Assembly (NCBI RefSeq): GCF_963662255.1 | Contig: NW_026912147.1 | Span: 62,001 to 126,000, forward strand | DNA length: 64,000 nucleotides | DNA from: Cinclus cinclus | Lineage: Eukaryota; Chordata; Aves; Passeriformes; Cinclidae | Reading direction: 5' to 3' | The notes under the pieces: model-generated | The model's input: only the letters and a program-made list of their open reading frames with translations | Databases searched by the model: none | Told to the model about the DNA's origin: nothing | Part shown: positions 1 through 9,653 of the stretch, piece by piece | How the letters are laid out: the number at the start of each line of letters is the position of its first letter | How positions within the stretch are numbered: the first letter of the stretch is position 1 | Position numbers and translations under genes: made by a program

Positions 1-349
1 AGAGGGGGGAACATTGCAGGACAAATTTCTATGCTGGAACATGATTGTCTGCGAGACAGCTCTCCGCAGCGCTAGTATTTGGCCAGGCTGAAATCAGCGC
101 CACGGGAAGCCAATCTGACAAGCGGAGTGCAACGAGCGCGGCGATATGGGGCCACTTGGCAGGTGGCCGAAGAAAGACGGCTGCCCCGCGAATGGGGTGC
201 CAGAAGGCAAGTTTCAGCAGGGCGTTGCGGGCGAGCTTAATGTGTAGCCGCAGTTGTTCTAGGCGAGATTGTAGCCGAGAAGCTTTCCGTCTCCATTCAC
301 GAGACAAGAAAAGCAGAACGCAATGGTCTAGAGGGTTGAGAAGAAAAGT

Positions 350-362
350 GCTCGTAGCGAGC
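350..362 (+). repeat. short inverted repeat, 5-bp arms, 3-base loop (representative copy)
   Basis: Arms gctcg (350-354) and cgagc (358-362) flank tag. It is present in the corresponding place in the other copies and lies in the nearly invariant stretch. Confidence 0.6.
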
Positions 363-377
363 TCGTTGCGGCAGAAG

Positions 378-395
378 CGAAAGCCAGGAGCAGCG
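378..395 (+). repeat. internal direct repeat, left member (representative copy)
   Basis: Eighteen bases starting cgaaagccagga match 834-851 with one mismatch (g390 against t846). The offset is 456 bases, close to one third of the unit. Confidence 0.7.
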
Positions 396-405
396 TGCTC
401 GCTGC
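390..405 (+). repeat. GC-rich hairpin, 6-bp arms, 4-base loop (representative copy)
   Basis: Arms gcagcg (390-395) and cgctgc (400-405) flank tgct. The left arm overlaps the internal direct repeat at 378-395. I saw no copy that disrupts it. Function is unknown. Confidence 0.65.
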
Positions 406-477
406 GAGAAGTAGACGGCGCTTCGCCTCCTTGGGAAGGCAATGGCGTCTGGGCACGAACGGCAGCCAGCGAAGCTT

Positions 478-497
478 CAGAACAGCAGGCTGTTCTG
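478..497 (+). repeat. 20-bp near-perfect palindrome, 9-bp arms (representative copy)
   Basis: Arms cagaacagc (478-486) and gctgttctg (489-497) are exact reverse complements separated by ag. It directly follows the self-complementary gaagcttc (471-478). The arms are retained in every copy I compared, including copy 30, where the neighbouring base at r471 is mutated. It is the longest inverted repeat I find in the unit and could bind a dimeric protein or extrude as a small cruciform; this is inference. Confidence 0.7.
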
Positions 498-553
498 CTC
501 AGCGTACGAGCCTGAAGTGAGTGGCAAGGGCTAAGGGGTCAGTTCCAAGGCAT

Positions 554-569
554 CTAGCTTTCCTGCTAG
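554..569 (+). repeat. short inverted repeat, 5-bp arms (representative copy)
   Basis: Arms ctagc (554-558) and gctag (565-569) flank a six-base loop. The two private changes I find here (11596 in copy 9, 62610 in copy 46) both fall in the loop and leave the arms intact. Confidence 0.55.
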
Positions 570-778
570 CAATGCCATTTCTACCCTGCTGTGGAAAACA
601 TTGTCCTCTGCCCTTCTCCTCCGAGAGGCAGAGAGCACTTCGGCAGACGCAGTGCAGAGGGAAAGGACACATTATCCGAGGGAGCGTGACGCCGCTTAGG
701 CGGGCAAAGCAGAAAGGTGCCGCCCGGCACTGGCTTTGACTCCCTGAGCTTCCTTGCTAGGACAGCAGCTGCCGAAAG

Positions 779-797
779 CTGGCAACTAGGCTGCCAG
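779..797 (+). repeat. inverted repeat, 6-bp arms, 7-base loop (representative copy)
   Basis: Arms ctggca (779-784) and tgccag (792-797). Copy 46 has one arm base changed at 62845. Confidence 0.55.
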
Positions 798-833
798 AGT
801 GCAGAATGTAGGCGGTCTGGCACGCCTGCTTGC

Positions 834-851
834 CGAAAGCCAGGATCAGCG
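834..851 (+). repeat. internal direct repeat, right member (representative copy)
   Basis: Partner of 378-395, 17 of 18 bases identical. The preceding tgccgaaagc also recurs at 770-779, so this part of the unit contains several related short words. Confidence 0.7.
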
Positions 852-1371
852 AGACAGCGTGCTAGGCTCTGTTTCACAGCACCTTGGAGAACACGCCCTT
901 GAAGAATGCCGTCTCTGTTCCGCAAAAGCTCTGCCACAGTGAAGGTGGAAGAAGCAGCCTGTGGCCACGGGCAGAGCTGGTCAACAGCTGCGCCTAACTT
1001 TCCCAAGCTGCGAGAGCATTCTCAGCCGAGTTCTGCTTTGACAGAGCTATTGCTGAACTTTTGCAGTCCCGGAGGCTGCTGAAACCAAGGCTGTGTTCTG
1101 CCTCTTCATTCTTGCCTTCCTGTGCTCCAGCGAGAAGTGAAGCTCTGGCACGGCATTCAGCTTTGCCGCCTCTCTGCACGGAAAGCACTAGACCGAACTA
1201 GTGTGCTTCGTGCATGCTCTCTCCTCGCTTTTATGGTCACTGCTCTGCTTTTTGCTTGGCAGCGTTCAAAGGGTCCACGGCATACCTCTTGCACAGCGAG
1301 AGGTGGCCGGCGAGGAATACTTGCTGGCTTAAGTCGTTCCATGCTCAAGGCATTCATCGGAGCAACACCAT

Positions 1372-1390
1372 GGGGGAAAAGAGGGGGGAA
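1372..1390 (+). repeat. polypurine tract across the copy junction (representative copy)
   Basis: An uninterrupted 19-base purine run containing G5, A4 and G6 stretches. It recurs at every junction, and one G is replaced by T in copy 11 (13798). It is a candidate non-B DNA or replication-pausing site, but only two G runs are present, too few for an intramolecular quadruplex. Confidence 0.75.
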
Positions 1391-2758
1391 CATTGCAGGA
1401 CAAATTTCTATGCTGGAACATGATTGTCTGCGAGACAGCTCTCCGCAGCGCTAGTATTTGGCCAGGCTGAAATCAGCGCCACGGGAAGCCAATCTGACAA
1501 GCGGAGTGCAACGAGCGCGGCGATATGGGGCCACTTGGCAGGTGGCCGAAGAAAGACGGCTGCCCCGCGAATGGGGTGCCAGAAGGCAAGTTTCAGCAGG
1601 GCGTTGCGGGCGAGCTTAATGTGTAGCCGCAGTTGTTCTAGGCGAGATTGTAGCCGAGAAGCTTTCCGTCTCCATTCACGAGACAAGAAAAGCAGAACGC
1701 AATGGTCTAGAGGGTTGAGAAGAAAAGTGCTCGTAGCGAGCTCGTTGCGGCAGAAGCGAAAGCCAGGAGCAGCGTGCTCGCTGCGAGAAGTAGACGGCGC
1801 TTCGCCTCCTTGGGAAGGCAATGGCGTCTGGGCACGAACGGCAGCCAGCGAAGCTTCAGAACAGCAGGCTGTTCTGCTCAGCGTACGAGCCTGAAGTGAG
1901 TGGCAAGGGCTAAGGGGTCAGTTCCAAGGCATCTAGCTTTCCTGCTAGCAATGCCATTTCTACCCTGCTGTGGAAAACATTGTCCTCTGCCCTTCTCCTC
2001 CGAGAGGCAGAGAGCACTTCGGCAGACGCAGTGCAGAGGGAAAGGACACATTATCCGAGGGAGCGTGACGCCGCTTAGGCGGGCAAAGCAGAAAGGTGCC
2101 GCCCGGCACTGGCTTTGACTCCCTGAGCTTCCTTGCTAGGACAGCAGCTGCCGAAAGCTGGCAACTAGGCTGCCAGAGTGCAGAATGTAGGCGGTCTGGC
2201 ACGCCTGCTTGCCGAAAGCCAGGATCAGCGAGACAGCGTGCTAGGCTCTGTTTCACAGCACCTTGGAGAACACGCCCTTGAAGAATGCCGTCTCTGTTCC
2301 GCAAAAGCTCTGCCACAGTGAAGGTGGAAGAAGCAGCCTGTGGCCACGGGCAGAGCTGGTCAACAGCTGCGCCTAACTTTCCCAAGCTGCGAGAGCATTC
2401 TCAGCCGAGTTCTGCTTTGACAGAGCTATTGCTGAACTTTTGCAGTCCCGGAGGCTGCTGAAACCAAGGCTGTGTTCTGCCTCTTCATTCTTGCCTTCCT
2501 GTGCTCCAGCGAGAAGTGAAGCTCTGGCACGGCATTCAGCTTTGCCGCCTCTCTGCACGGAAAGCACTAGACCGAACTAGTGTGCTTCGTGCATGCTCTC
2601 TCCTCGCTTTTATGGTCACTGCTCTGCTTTTTGCTTGGCAGCGTTCCAAGGGTCCACGGCATACCTCTTGCACAGCGAGAGGTGGCCGGCGAGGAATACT
2701 TGCTGGCTTAAGTCGTTCCATGCTCAAGGCATTCATCGGAGCAACACCATGGGGGAAA
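1380..2758 (+). repeat. satellite copy 2
   Basis: Front F1, NG, M1, a810, c896 c897, g917, tail T1. It matches copy 1 apart from r1268, so this adjacent pair looks like a recent duplication. Confidence 0.98.
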
Positions 2759-4137
2759 AGAGGGGGGAACATTGCAGGACAAATTTCTATGCTGGAACAT
2801 GATTGTCTGCGAGACAGCTCTCCGCAGCGCTAGTATTTGGCCAGGCTGAAATCAGCGCCACGGGAAGCCAATCTGACAAGCGGAGTGCAACGAGCGCGGC
2901 GATATGGGGCCACTTGGCAGGTGGCCGAAGAAAGACGGCTGCCCCGCGAATGTGGTGCCAGAAGGCAAGTTTCAGCAGGGCGTTGCGGGCGAGCTTAATG
3001 TGTAGCCGCAGTTGTTCTAGGCGAGATTGTAGCCGAGAAGCTTTCCGTCTCCATTCACGAGACAAGAAAAGCAGAACGCAATGGTCTAGAGGGTTGAGAA
3101 GAAAAGTGCTCGTAGCGAGCTCGTTGCGGCAGAAGCGAAAGCCAGGAGCAGCGTGCTCGCTGCGAGAAGTAGACGGCGCTTCGCCTCCTTGGGAAGGAAA
3201 TCGCGTCTGGGCACGAACGGCAGCCAGCGAAGCTTCAGAACAGCAGGCTGTTCTGCTCAGCGTACGAGCCTGAAGTGAGTGGCAAGGGCTAAGGGGTCAG
3301 TTCCAAGGCATCTAGCTTTCCTGCTAGCAATGCCATTTCTACCCTGCTGTGGAAAACATTGTCCTCTGCCCTTCTCCTCCGAGAGGCACAGAGCACTTCG
3401 GCAGACGCAGTGCAGAGGGAAAGGACACATTATCCGAGGGAGCGTGACGCCGCTTAGGCGGGCAAAGCAGAAAGGTGCCGCCCGGCACTGGCTTTGACTC
3501 CCTGAGCTTCCTTGCTAGGACAGCAGCTGCCGAAAGCTGGCAACTAGGCTGCCAGAGTGCAGAATGTCGGCGGTCTGGCACGCCTGCTTGCCGAAAGCCA
3601 GGATCAGCGAGACAGCGTGCTAGGCTCTGTTTCACAGCACCTTGGAGAACACGCACTTGAAGAATGCCGTCTCTCTTCCGCAAAAGCTCTGCCACAGTGA
3701 AGGTGGAAGAAGCAGCCTGTGGCCACGGGCAGAGCTGGTCAACAGCTGCGCCTAACTTTCCCAAGCTGCGAGAGCATTCTCAGCCGAGTTCTGCTTTGAC
3801 AGAGCTATTGCTGAACTTTTGCAGCCCCGGAGGCTGCTGAAACCAAGGCTGTGTTCTGCCTCTTCATTCTTGCCTTCCTGTGCTCCAGCGAGAAGTGAAG
3901 CTCTGGCACGGCATTCAGCTTTGCCGCCTCTCTGCACGGAAAGCGCTAGACCGAACTAGTGTGCTTCGTGCATGCTCTCTCCTCGCTTTTATGGTCACTG
4001 CTCTGCTTTTTGCTTGGCAGCGTTCCAAGGGTCCACGGCATACCTCTTGCACAGCGAGAGGTGGCCGGCGAGGAATACTTGCTGGCTTAAGTCGTTCCAT
4101 GCTCAAGGCATTCATCGGAGCAACACCATGGGGGAAA
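2759..4137 (+). repeat. satellite copy 3
   Basis: Front F1t, R, M1, c810, a897, c917. The tail is unusual: c1067 g1176 g1187, shared only with copy 4. It has a private g-to-c change at 3389 (r631). Confidence 0.98.
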
Positions 4138-5516
4138 AGAGGGGGGAACATTGCAGGACAAATTTCTATGCTGGAACATGATTGTCTGCGAGACAGCTCT
4201 CCGCAGCGCTAGTATTTGGCCAGGCTGAAATCAGCGCCAATGGAAGCCAATCTGACAAGCGGAGTACAACGAGCGCGGCGATATGGGGCCACTTGGCAGG
4301 TGGCCGAAGAAAGACGGCCGCCCCGCGAATGTGGTGCCAGAAGGCAAGTTTCAGCAGGGCGTTGCGGGCGAGCTTAATGTGTAGCCGCAGTTGTTCTAGG
4401 CGAGATTGTAGCCGAGAAGCTTTCCGTCTCCATTCACGAGACAAGAAAAGCAGAACGCAATGGTCTAGAGGGTTGAGAAGAAAAGTGCTCGTAGCGAGCT
4501 CGTTGCGGCAGAAGCGAAAGCCAGGAGCAGCGTGCTCGCTGCGAGAAGTAGACGGCGCTTCGCCTCCTTGGGAAGGAAATCGCGTCTGGGCACGAACGGC
4601 AGCCAGCGAAGCTTCAGAACAGCAGGCTGTTCTGCTCAGCGTACGAGCCTGAAGTGAGTGGCAAGGGCTAAGGGGTCAGTTCCAAGGCATCTAGCTTTCC
4701 TGCTAGCAATGCCATTTCTACCCTGCTGTGGAAAACATTGTCCTCTGCCCTTCTGCTCCGAGAGGCAGAGAGCACCTCGGCAGACGCAGTGCAGAGGGAA
4801 AGGACACAGTATCCGAGGGAGCGTGACGCCGCTTAGGCGGGCAAAGCAGAAAGGTGCCGCCCGGCACTGGCTTTGACTCCCTGAGCTTCCTTGCTAGGAC
4901 AGCAGCTGCCGAAAGCTGGCAACTAGGCTGCCAGAGTGCAGAATGTAGGCGGTCTGGCACGCCTGCTTGCCGAAAGCCAGGATCAGCGAGACAGCGTGCT
5001 AGGCTCTGTTTCACAGCACCTTGGAGAACACGCCCTTGAAGAATGCCGTCTCTGTTCCGCAAAAGCTCTGCCACAGTGAAGGTGGAAGAAGCAGCCTGTG
5101 GCCACGGGCAGAGCTGGTCAACAGCTGCGCCTAACTTTCCCAAGCTGCGAGAGCATTCTCAGCCGAGTTCTGCTTTGACAGAGCTATTGCTGAACTTTTG
5201 CAGCCCCGGAGGCTGCTGAAACCAAGGCTGTGTTCTGCCTCTTCATTCTTGCCTTCCTGTGCTCCAGCGAGAAGTGAAGCTCTGGCACGGCATTCAGCTT
5301 TGCCGCCTCTCTGCACGGAAAGCGCTAGACCGAACTAGTGTGCTTCGTGCATGCTCTCTCCTCGCTTTTATGGTCACTGCTCTGCTTTTTGCTTGGCAGC
5401 GTTCCAAGGGTCCACGGCATACCTCTTGCACAGCGAGAGGTGGCCGGCGAGGAATACTTGCTGGCTTAAGTCGTTCCATGCTCAAGGCATTCATCGGAGC
5501 AACACCATGGGGGAAA
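4138..5516 (+). repeat. satellite copy 4
   Basis: Front F2, R, M2 with g694, a810, c896 c897, g917, and the rare tail c1067 g1176 g1187. Its first half matches copy 5. Confidence 0.98.
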
Positions 5517-6895
5517 AGAGGGGGGAACATTGCAGGACAAATTTCTATGCTGGAACATGATTGTCTGCGAGACAGCTCTCCGCAGCGCTAGTATTTGGCC
5601 AGGCTGAAATCAGCGCCAATGGAAGCCAATCTGACAAGCGGAGTACAACGAGCGCGGCGATATGGGGCCACTTGGCAGGTGGCCGAAGAAAGACGGCCGC
5701 CCCGCGAATGTGGTGCCAGAAGGCAAGTTTCAGCAGGGCGTTGCGGGCGAGCTTAATGTGTAGCCGCAGTTGTTCTAGGCGAGATTGTAGCCGAGAAGCT
5801 TTCCGTCTCCATTCACGAGACAAGAAAAGCAGAACGCAATGGTCTAGAGGGTTGAGAAGAAAAGTGCTCGTAGCGAGCTCGTTGCGGCAGAAGCGAAAGC
5901 CAGGAGCAGCGTGCTCGCTGCGAGAAGTAGACGGCGCTTCGCCTCCTTGGGAAGGAAATCGCGTCTGGGCACGAACGGCAGCCAGCGAAGCTTCAGAACA
6001 GCAGGCTGTTCTGCTCAGCGTACGAGCCTGAAGTGAGTGGCAAGGGCTAAGGGGACAGTTCCAAGGCATCTAGCTTTCCTGCTAGCAATGCCATTTCTAC
6101 CCTGCTGTGGAAAACATTGTCCTCTGCCCTTCTGCTCCGAGAGGCAGAGAGCACCTCGGCAGACGCAGTGCAGAGGGAAAGGACACAGTATCCGAGGGAG
6201 CGTGACGCCGCTTAGGCGGGCAAAGCAGAAAGGTGCCGCCCGGCACTGGCTTTGACTCCCTGAGCTTCCTTGCTAGGACAGCAGCTGCCGAAAGCTGGCA
6301 ACTAGGCTGCCAGAGTGCAGAATGTAGGCGGTCTGGCACGCCTGCTTGCCGAAAGCCAGGATCAGCGAGACAGCGTGCTAGGCTCTGTTTCACAGCACCT
6401 TGGAGAACACGCCCTTGAAGAATGCCGTCTCTGTTCCGCAAAAGCTCTGCCACAGTGAAGGTGGAAGAAGCAGCCTGTGGCCACGGGCAGAGCTGGTCAA
6501 CAGCTGCGCCTAACTTTCCCAAGCTGCGAGAGCATTCTCAGCCGAGTTCTGCTTTGACAGAGCTATTGCTGAACTTTTGCAGTCCCGGAGGCTGCTGAAA
6601 CCAAGGCTGTGTTCTGCCTCTTCATTCTTGCCTTCCTGTGCTCCAGCGAGAAGTGAAGCTCTGGCACGGCATTCAGCTTTGCCGCCTCTCTGCACGGAAA
6701 GCACTAGACCGAACTAGTGTGCTTCGTGCATGCTCTCTCCTCGCTTTTATGGTCACTGCTCTGCTTTTTGCTTGGCAGCGTTCCAAGGGTCCACGGCATA
6801 CCTCTTGCAGAGCGAGAGGTGGCCGGCGAGGAATACTTGCTGGCTTAAGTCGTTCCATGCTCAAGGCATTCATCGGAGCAACACCATGGGGGAAA
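5517..6895 (+). repeat. satellite copy 5
   Basis: Front F2, R, M2 with g694, a810, c897, tail T1, g1294. It carries a539 (position 6055), shared only with copy 25. This change removes a stop from the reverse-strand frame, so an open frame there is longer than in other copies. Confidence 0.98.
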
Positions 6896-8274
6896 AGAGG
6901 GGGGAACATTGCAGGACAAATTTCTATGCTGGAACATGATTGTCTGCGAGACAGCTCTCCGCAGCGCTAGTATTTGGCCAGGCTGAAATCAGCGCCACGG
7001 GAAGCCAATCTGACAAGCGGAGTGCAACGAGCGCGGCGATATGGGGCCACTTGGCAGGTGGCCGAAGAAAGACGGCTGCCCCGCGAATGGGGTGCCAGAA
7101 GGCAAGTTTCAGCAGGGCGTTGCGGGCGAGCTTAATGTGTAGCCGCAGTTGTTCTAGGCGAGATTGTAGCCGAGAAGCTTTCCGTCTCCATTCACGAGAC
7201 AAGAAAAGCAGAACGCAATGGTCTAGAGGGTTGAGAAGAAAAGTGCTCGTAGCGAGCTCGTTGCGGCAGAAGCGAAAGCCAGGAGCAGCGTGCTCGCTGC
7301 GAGAAGTAGACGGCGCTTCGCCTCCTTGGGAAGGCAATGGCGTCTGGGCACGAACGGCAGCCAGCGAAGCTTCAGAACAGCAGGCTGTTCTGCTCAGCGT
7401 ACGAGCCTGAAGTGAGTGGCAAGGGCTAAGGGGTCAGTTCCAAGGCATCTAGCTTTCCTGCTAGCAATGCCATTTCTACCCTGCTGTGGAAAACATTGTC
7501 CTCTGCCCTTCTCCTCCGAGAGGCAGAGAGCACTTCGGCAGACGCAGTGCAGAGGGAAAGGACACATTATCCGAGGGAGCGTGACGCCGCTTAGGCGGGC
7601 AAAGCAGAAAGGTGCCGCCCGGCACTGGCTTTGACTCCCTGAGCTTCCTTGCTAGGACAGCAGCTGCCGAAAGCTGGCAACTAGGCTGCCAGAGTGCAGA
7701 ATGTCGGCGGTCTGGCACGCCTGCTTGCCGAAAGCCAGGATCAGCGAGACAGCGTGCTAGGCTCTGTTTCACAGCACCTTGGAGAACACGCACTTGAAGA
7801 ATGCCGTCTCTGTTCCGCAAAAGCTCTGCCACAGTGAAGCTGGAAGAAGCAGCCTGTGGCCACGGGCAGAGCTGGTCAACAGCTGCGCCTAACTTTCCCA
7901 AGCTGCGAGAGCATTCTCAGCCGAGTTCTGCTTTGACAGAGCTATTGCTGAACTTTTGCAGTCCCGGAGGCTGCTGAAACCAAGGCTGTGTTCTGCCTCT
8001 TCATTCTTGCCTTCCTGTGCTCCAGCGAGAAGTGAAGCTCTGGCACGGCATTCAGCTTTGCCGCCTCTCTGCACGGAAAGCACTAGACCGAACTAGTGTG
8101 CTTCGTGCATGCTCTCTCCTCGCTTTTATGGTCACTGCTCTGCTTTTTGCTTGGCAGCGTTCCAAGGGTCCACGGCATACCTCTTGCAGAGCGAGAGGTG
8201 GCCGGCGAGGAATACTTGCTGGCTTAAGTCGTTCCATGCTCAAGGCATTCATCGGAGCAACACCATGGGGGAAA
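6896..8274 (+). repeat. satellite copy 6
   Basis: Front F1, NG, M1, c810, a897, g917, c945, tail T1, g1294. The c945 allele recurs in copies 25, 41, 45 and 46. Confidence 0.98.
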
Positions 8275-9653
8275 AGAGGGGGGAACATTGCAGGACAAAT
8301 TTCTATGCTGGAACATGATTGTCTGCGAGACAGCTCTCCGCAGCGCTAGTATTTGGCCAGGCTGAAATCAGCGCCACGGGAAGCCAATCTGACAAGCGGA
8401 GTGCAACGAGCGCGGCGATATGGGGCCACTTGGCAGGTGGCCGAAGAAAGACGGCTGCCCCGCGAATGGGGTGCCAGAAGGCAAGTTTCAGCAGGGCGTT
8501 GCGGGCGAGCTTAATGTGTAGCCGCAGTTGTTCTAGGCGAGATTGTAGCCGAGAAGCTTTCCGTCTCCATTCACGAGACAAGAAAAGCAGAACGCAATGG
8601 TCTAGAGGGTTGAGAAGAAAAGTGCTCGTAGCGAGCTCGTTGCGGCAGAAGCGAAAGCCAGGAGCAGCGTGCTCGCTGCGAGAAGTAGACGGCGCTTCGC
8701 CTCCTTGGGAAGGCAATGGCGTCTGGGCACGAACGGCAGCCAGCGAAGCTTCAGAACAGCAGGCTGTTCTGCTCAGCGTACGAGCCTGAAGTGAGTGGCA
8801 AGGGCTAAGGGGTCAGTTCCAAGGCATCTAGCTTTCCTGCTAGCAATGCCATTTCTACCCTGCTGTGGAAAACATTGTCCTCTGCCCTTCTCCTCCGAGA
8901 GGCAGAGAGCACTTCGGCAGACGCAGTGCAGAGGGAAAGGACACATTATCCGAGGGAGCGTGACGCCGCTTAGGCGGGCAAAGCAGAAAGGTGCCGCCCG
9001 GCACTGGCTTTGACTCCCTGAGCTTCCTTGCTAGGACAGCAGCTGCCGAAAGCTGGCAACTAGGCTGCCAGAGTGCAGAATGTCGGCGGTCTGGCACGCC
9101 TGCTTGCCGAAAGCCAGGATCAGCGAGACAGCGTGCTAGGCTCTGTTTCACAGCACCTTGGAGAACACGCACTTGAAGAATGCCGTCTCTCTTCCGCAAA
9201 AGCTCTGCCACAGTGAAGGTGGAAGAAGCAGCCTGTGGCCACGGGCAGAGCTGGTCAACAGCTGCGCCTAACTTTCCCAAGCTGCGAGAGCATTCTCAGC
9301 CGAGTTCTGCTTTGACAGAGCTATTGCTGAACTTTTGCAGTCCCGGAGGCTGCTGAAACCAAGGCTGTGTTCTGCCTCTTCATTCTTGCCTTCCTGTGCT
9401 CCAGCGAGAAGTGAAGCTCTGGCACGGCATTCAGCTTTGCCGCCTCTCTGCACGGAAAGCACTAGACCGAACTAGTGTGCTTCGTGCATGCTCTCTCCTC
9501 GCTTTTATGGTCACTGCTCTGCTTTTTGCTTGGCAGCGTTATAAGGGTCCACGGCATACCTCTTGCAGAGCGAGAGGTGGCCGGCGAGGAATACTTGCTG
9601 GCTTAAGTCGTTCCATGCTCAAGGCATTCATCGGAGCAACACCATGGGGGAAA
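8275..9653 (+). repeat. satellite copy 7
   Basis: Front F1, NG, M1, c810, a897, c917, tail T1, g1294. Two adjacent private substitutions at 9541-9542 (r1267-1268, at for cc) mark this copy. Confidence 0.98.

Larger units (their letters stand above)
1..1379 (+). repeat. satellite copy 1
   Basis: Front F1, NG, middle M1, a810, c896 c897, g917, tail T1, c1294. It carries a private a at 1268 where all other copies except copy 7 have c. Otherwise I see no difference from copy 2. Confidence 0.98.

Noticed and set aside
45..515. Possible 156-residue protein on the + strand, one per copy
   Set aside because: Arginine- and serine-rich translation with no recognisable domain, mostly amino-acid-changing variants, a stop in copy 30, a frame change in copy 27, and long antisense frames over the same bases.
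521..552. RNA polymerase III A/B-box-like words
   Set aside because: Both boxes have several mismatches, the spacing is wrong, and no T-run terminator follows.
639..653. CENP-B-box-like motif
   Set aside because: Seven of the nine core positions match, but the last four bases are wrong at two places. A match this loose is expected several times by chance in 1.4 kb on two strands. In M2-type copies the first t is c, which weakens it further.
581..1006. Possible 141-residue protein on the - strand, one per copy
   Set aside because: No recognisable domain or motif. It is broken by a single substitution in copy 46 (62845) and overlaps forward frames at 521-739 and 717-902. It looks like a chance open frame in GC-rich repeat DNA.
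1335..1349. Resemblance to the dinoflagellate spliced-leader sequence (ccat and gctcaag parts)
   Set aside because: It needs two gaps to align and lacks the central ttttgg, so it is not usable as evidence of lineage.
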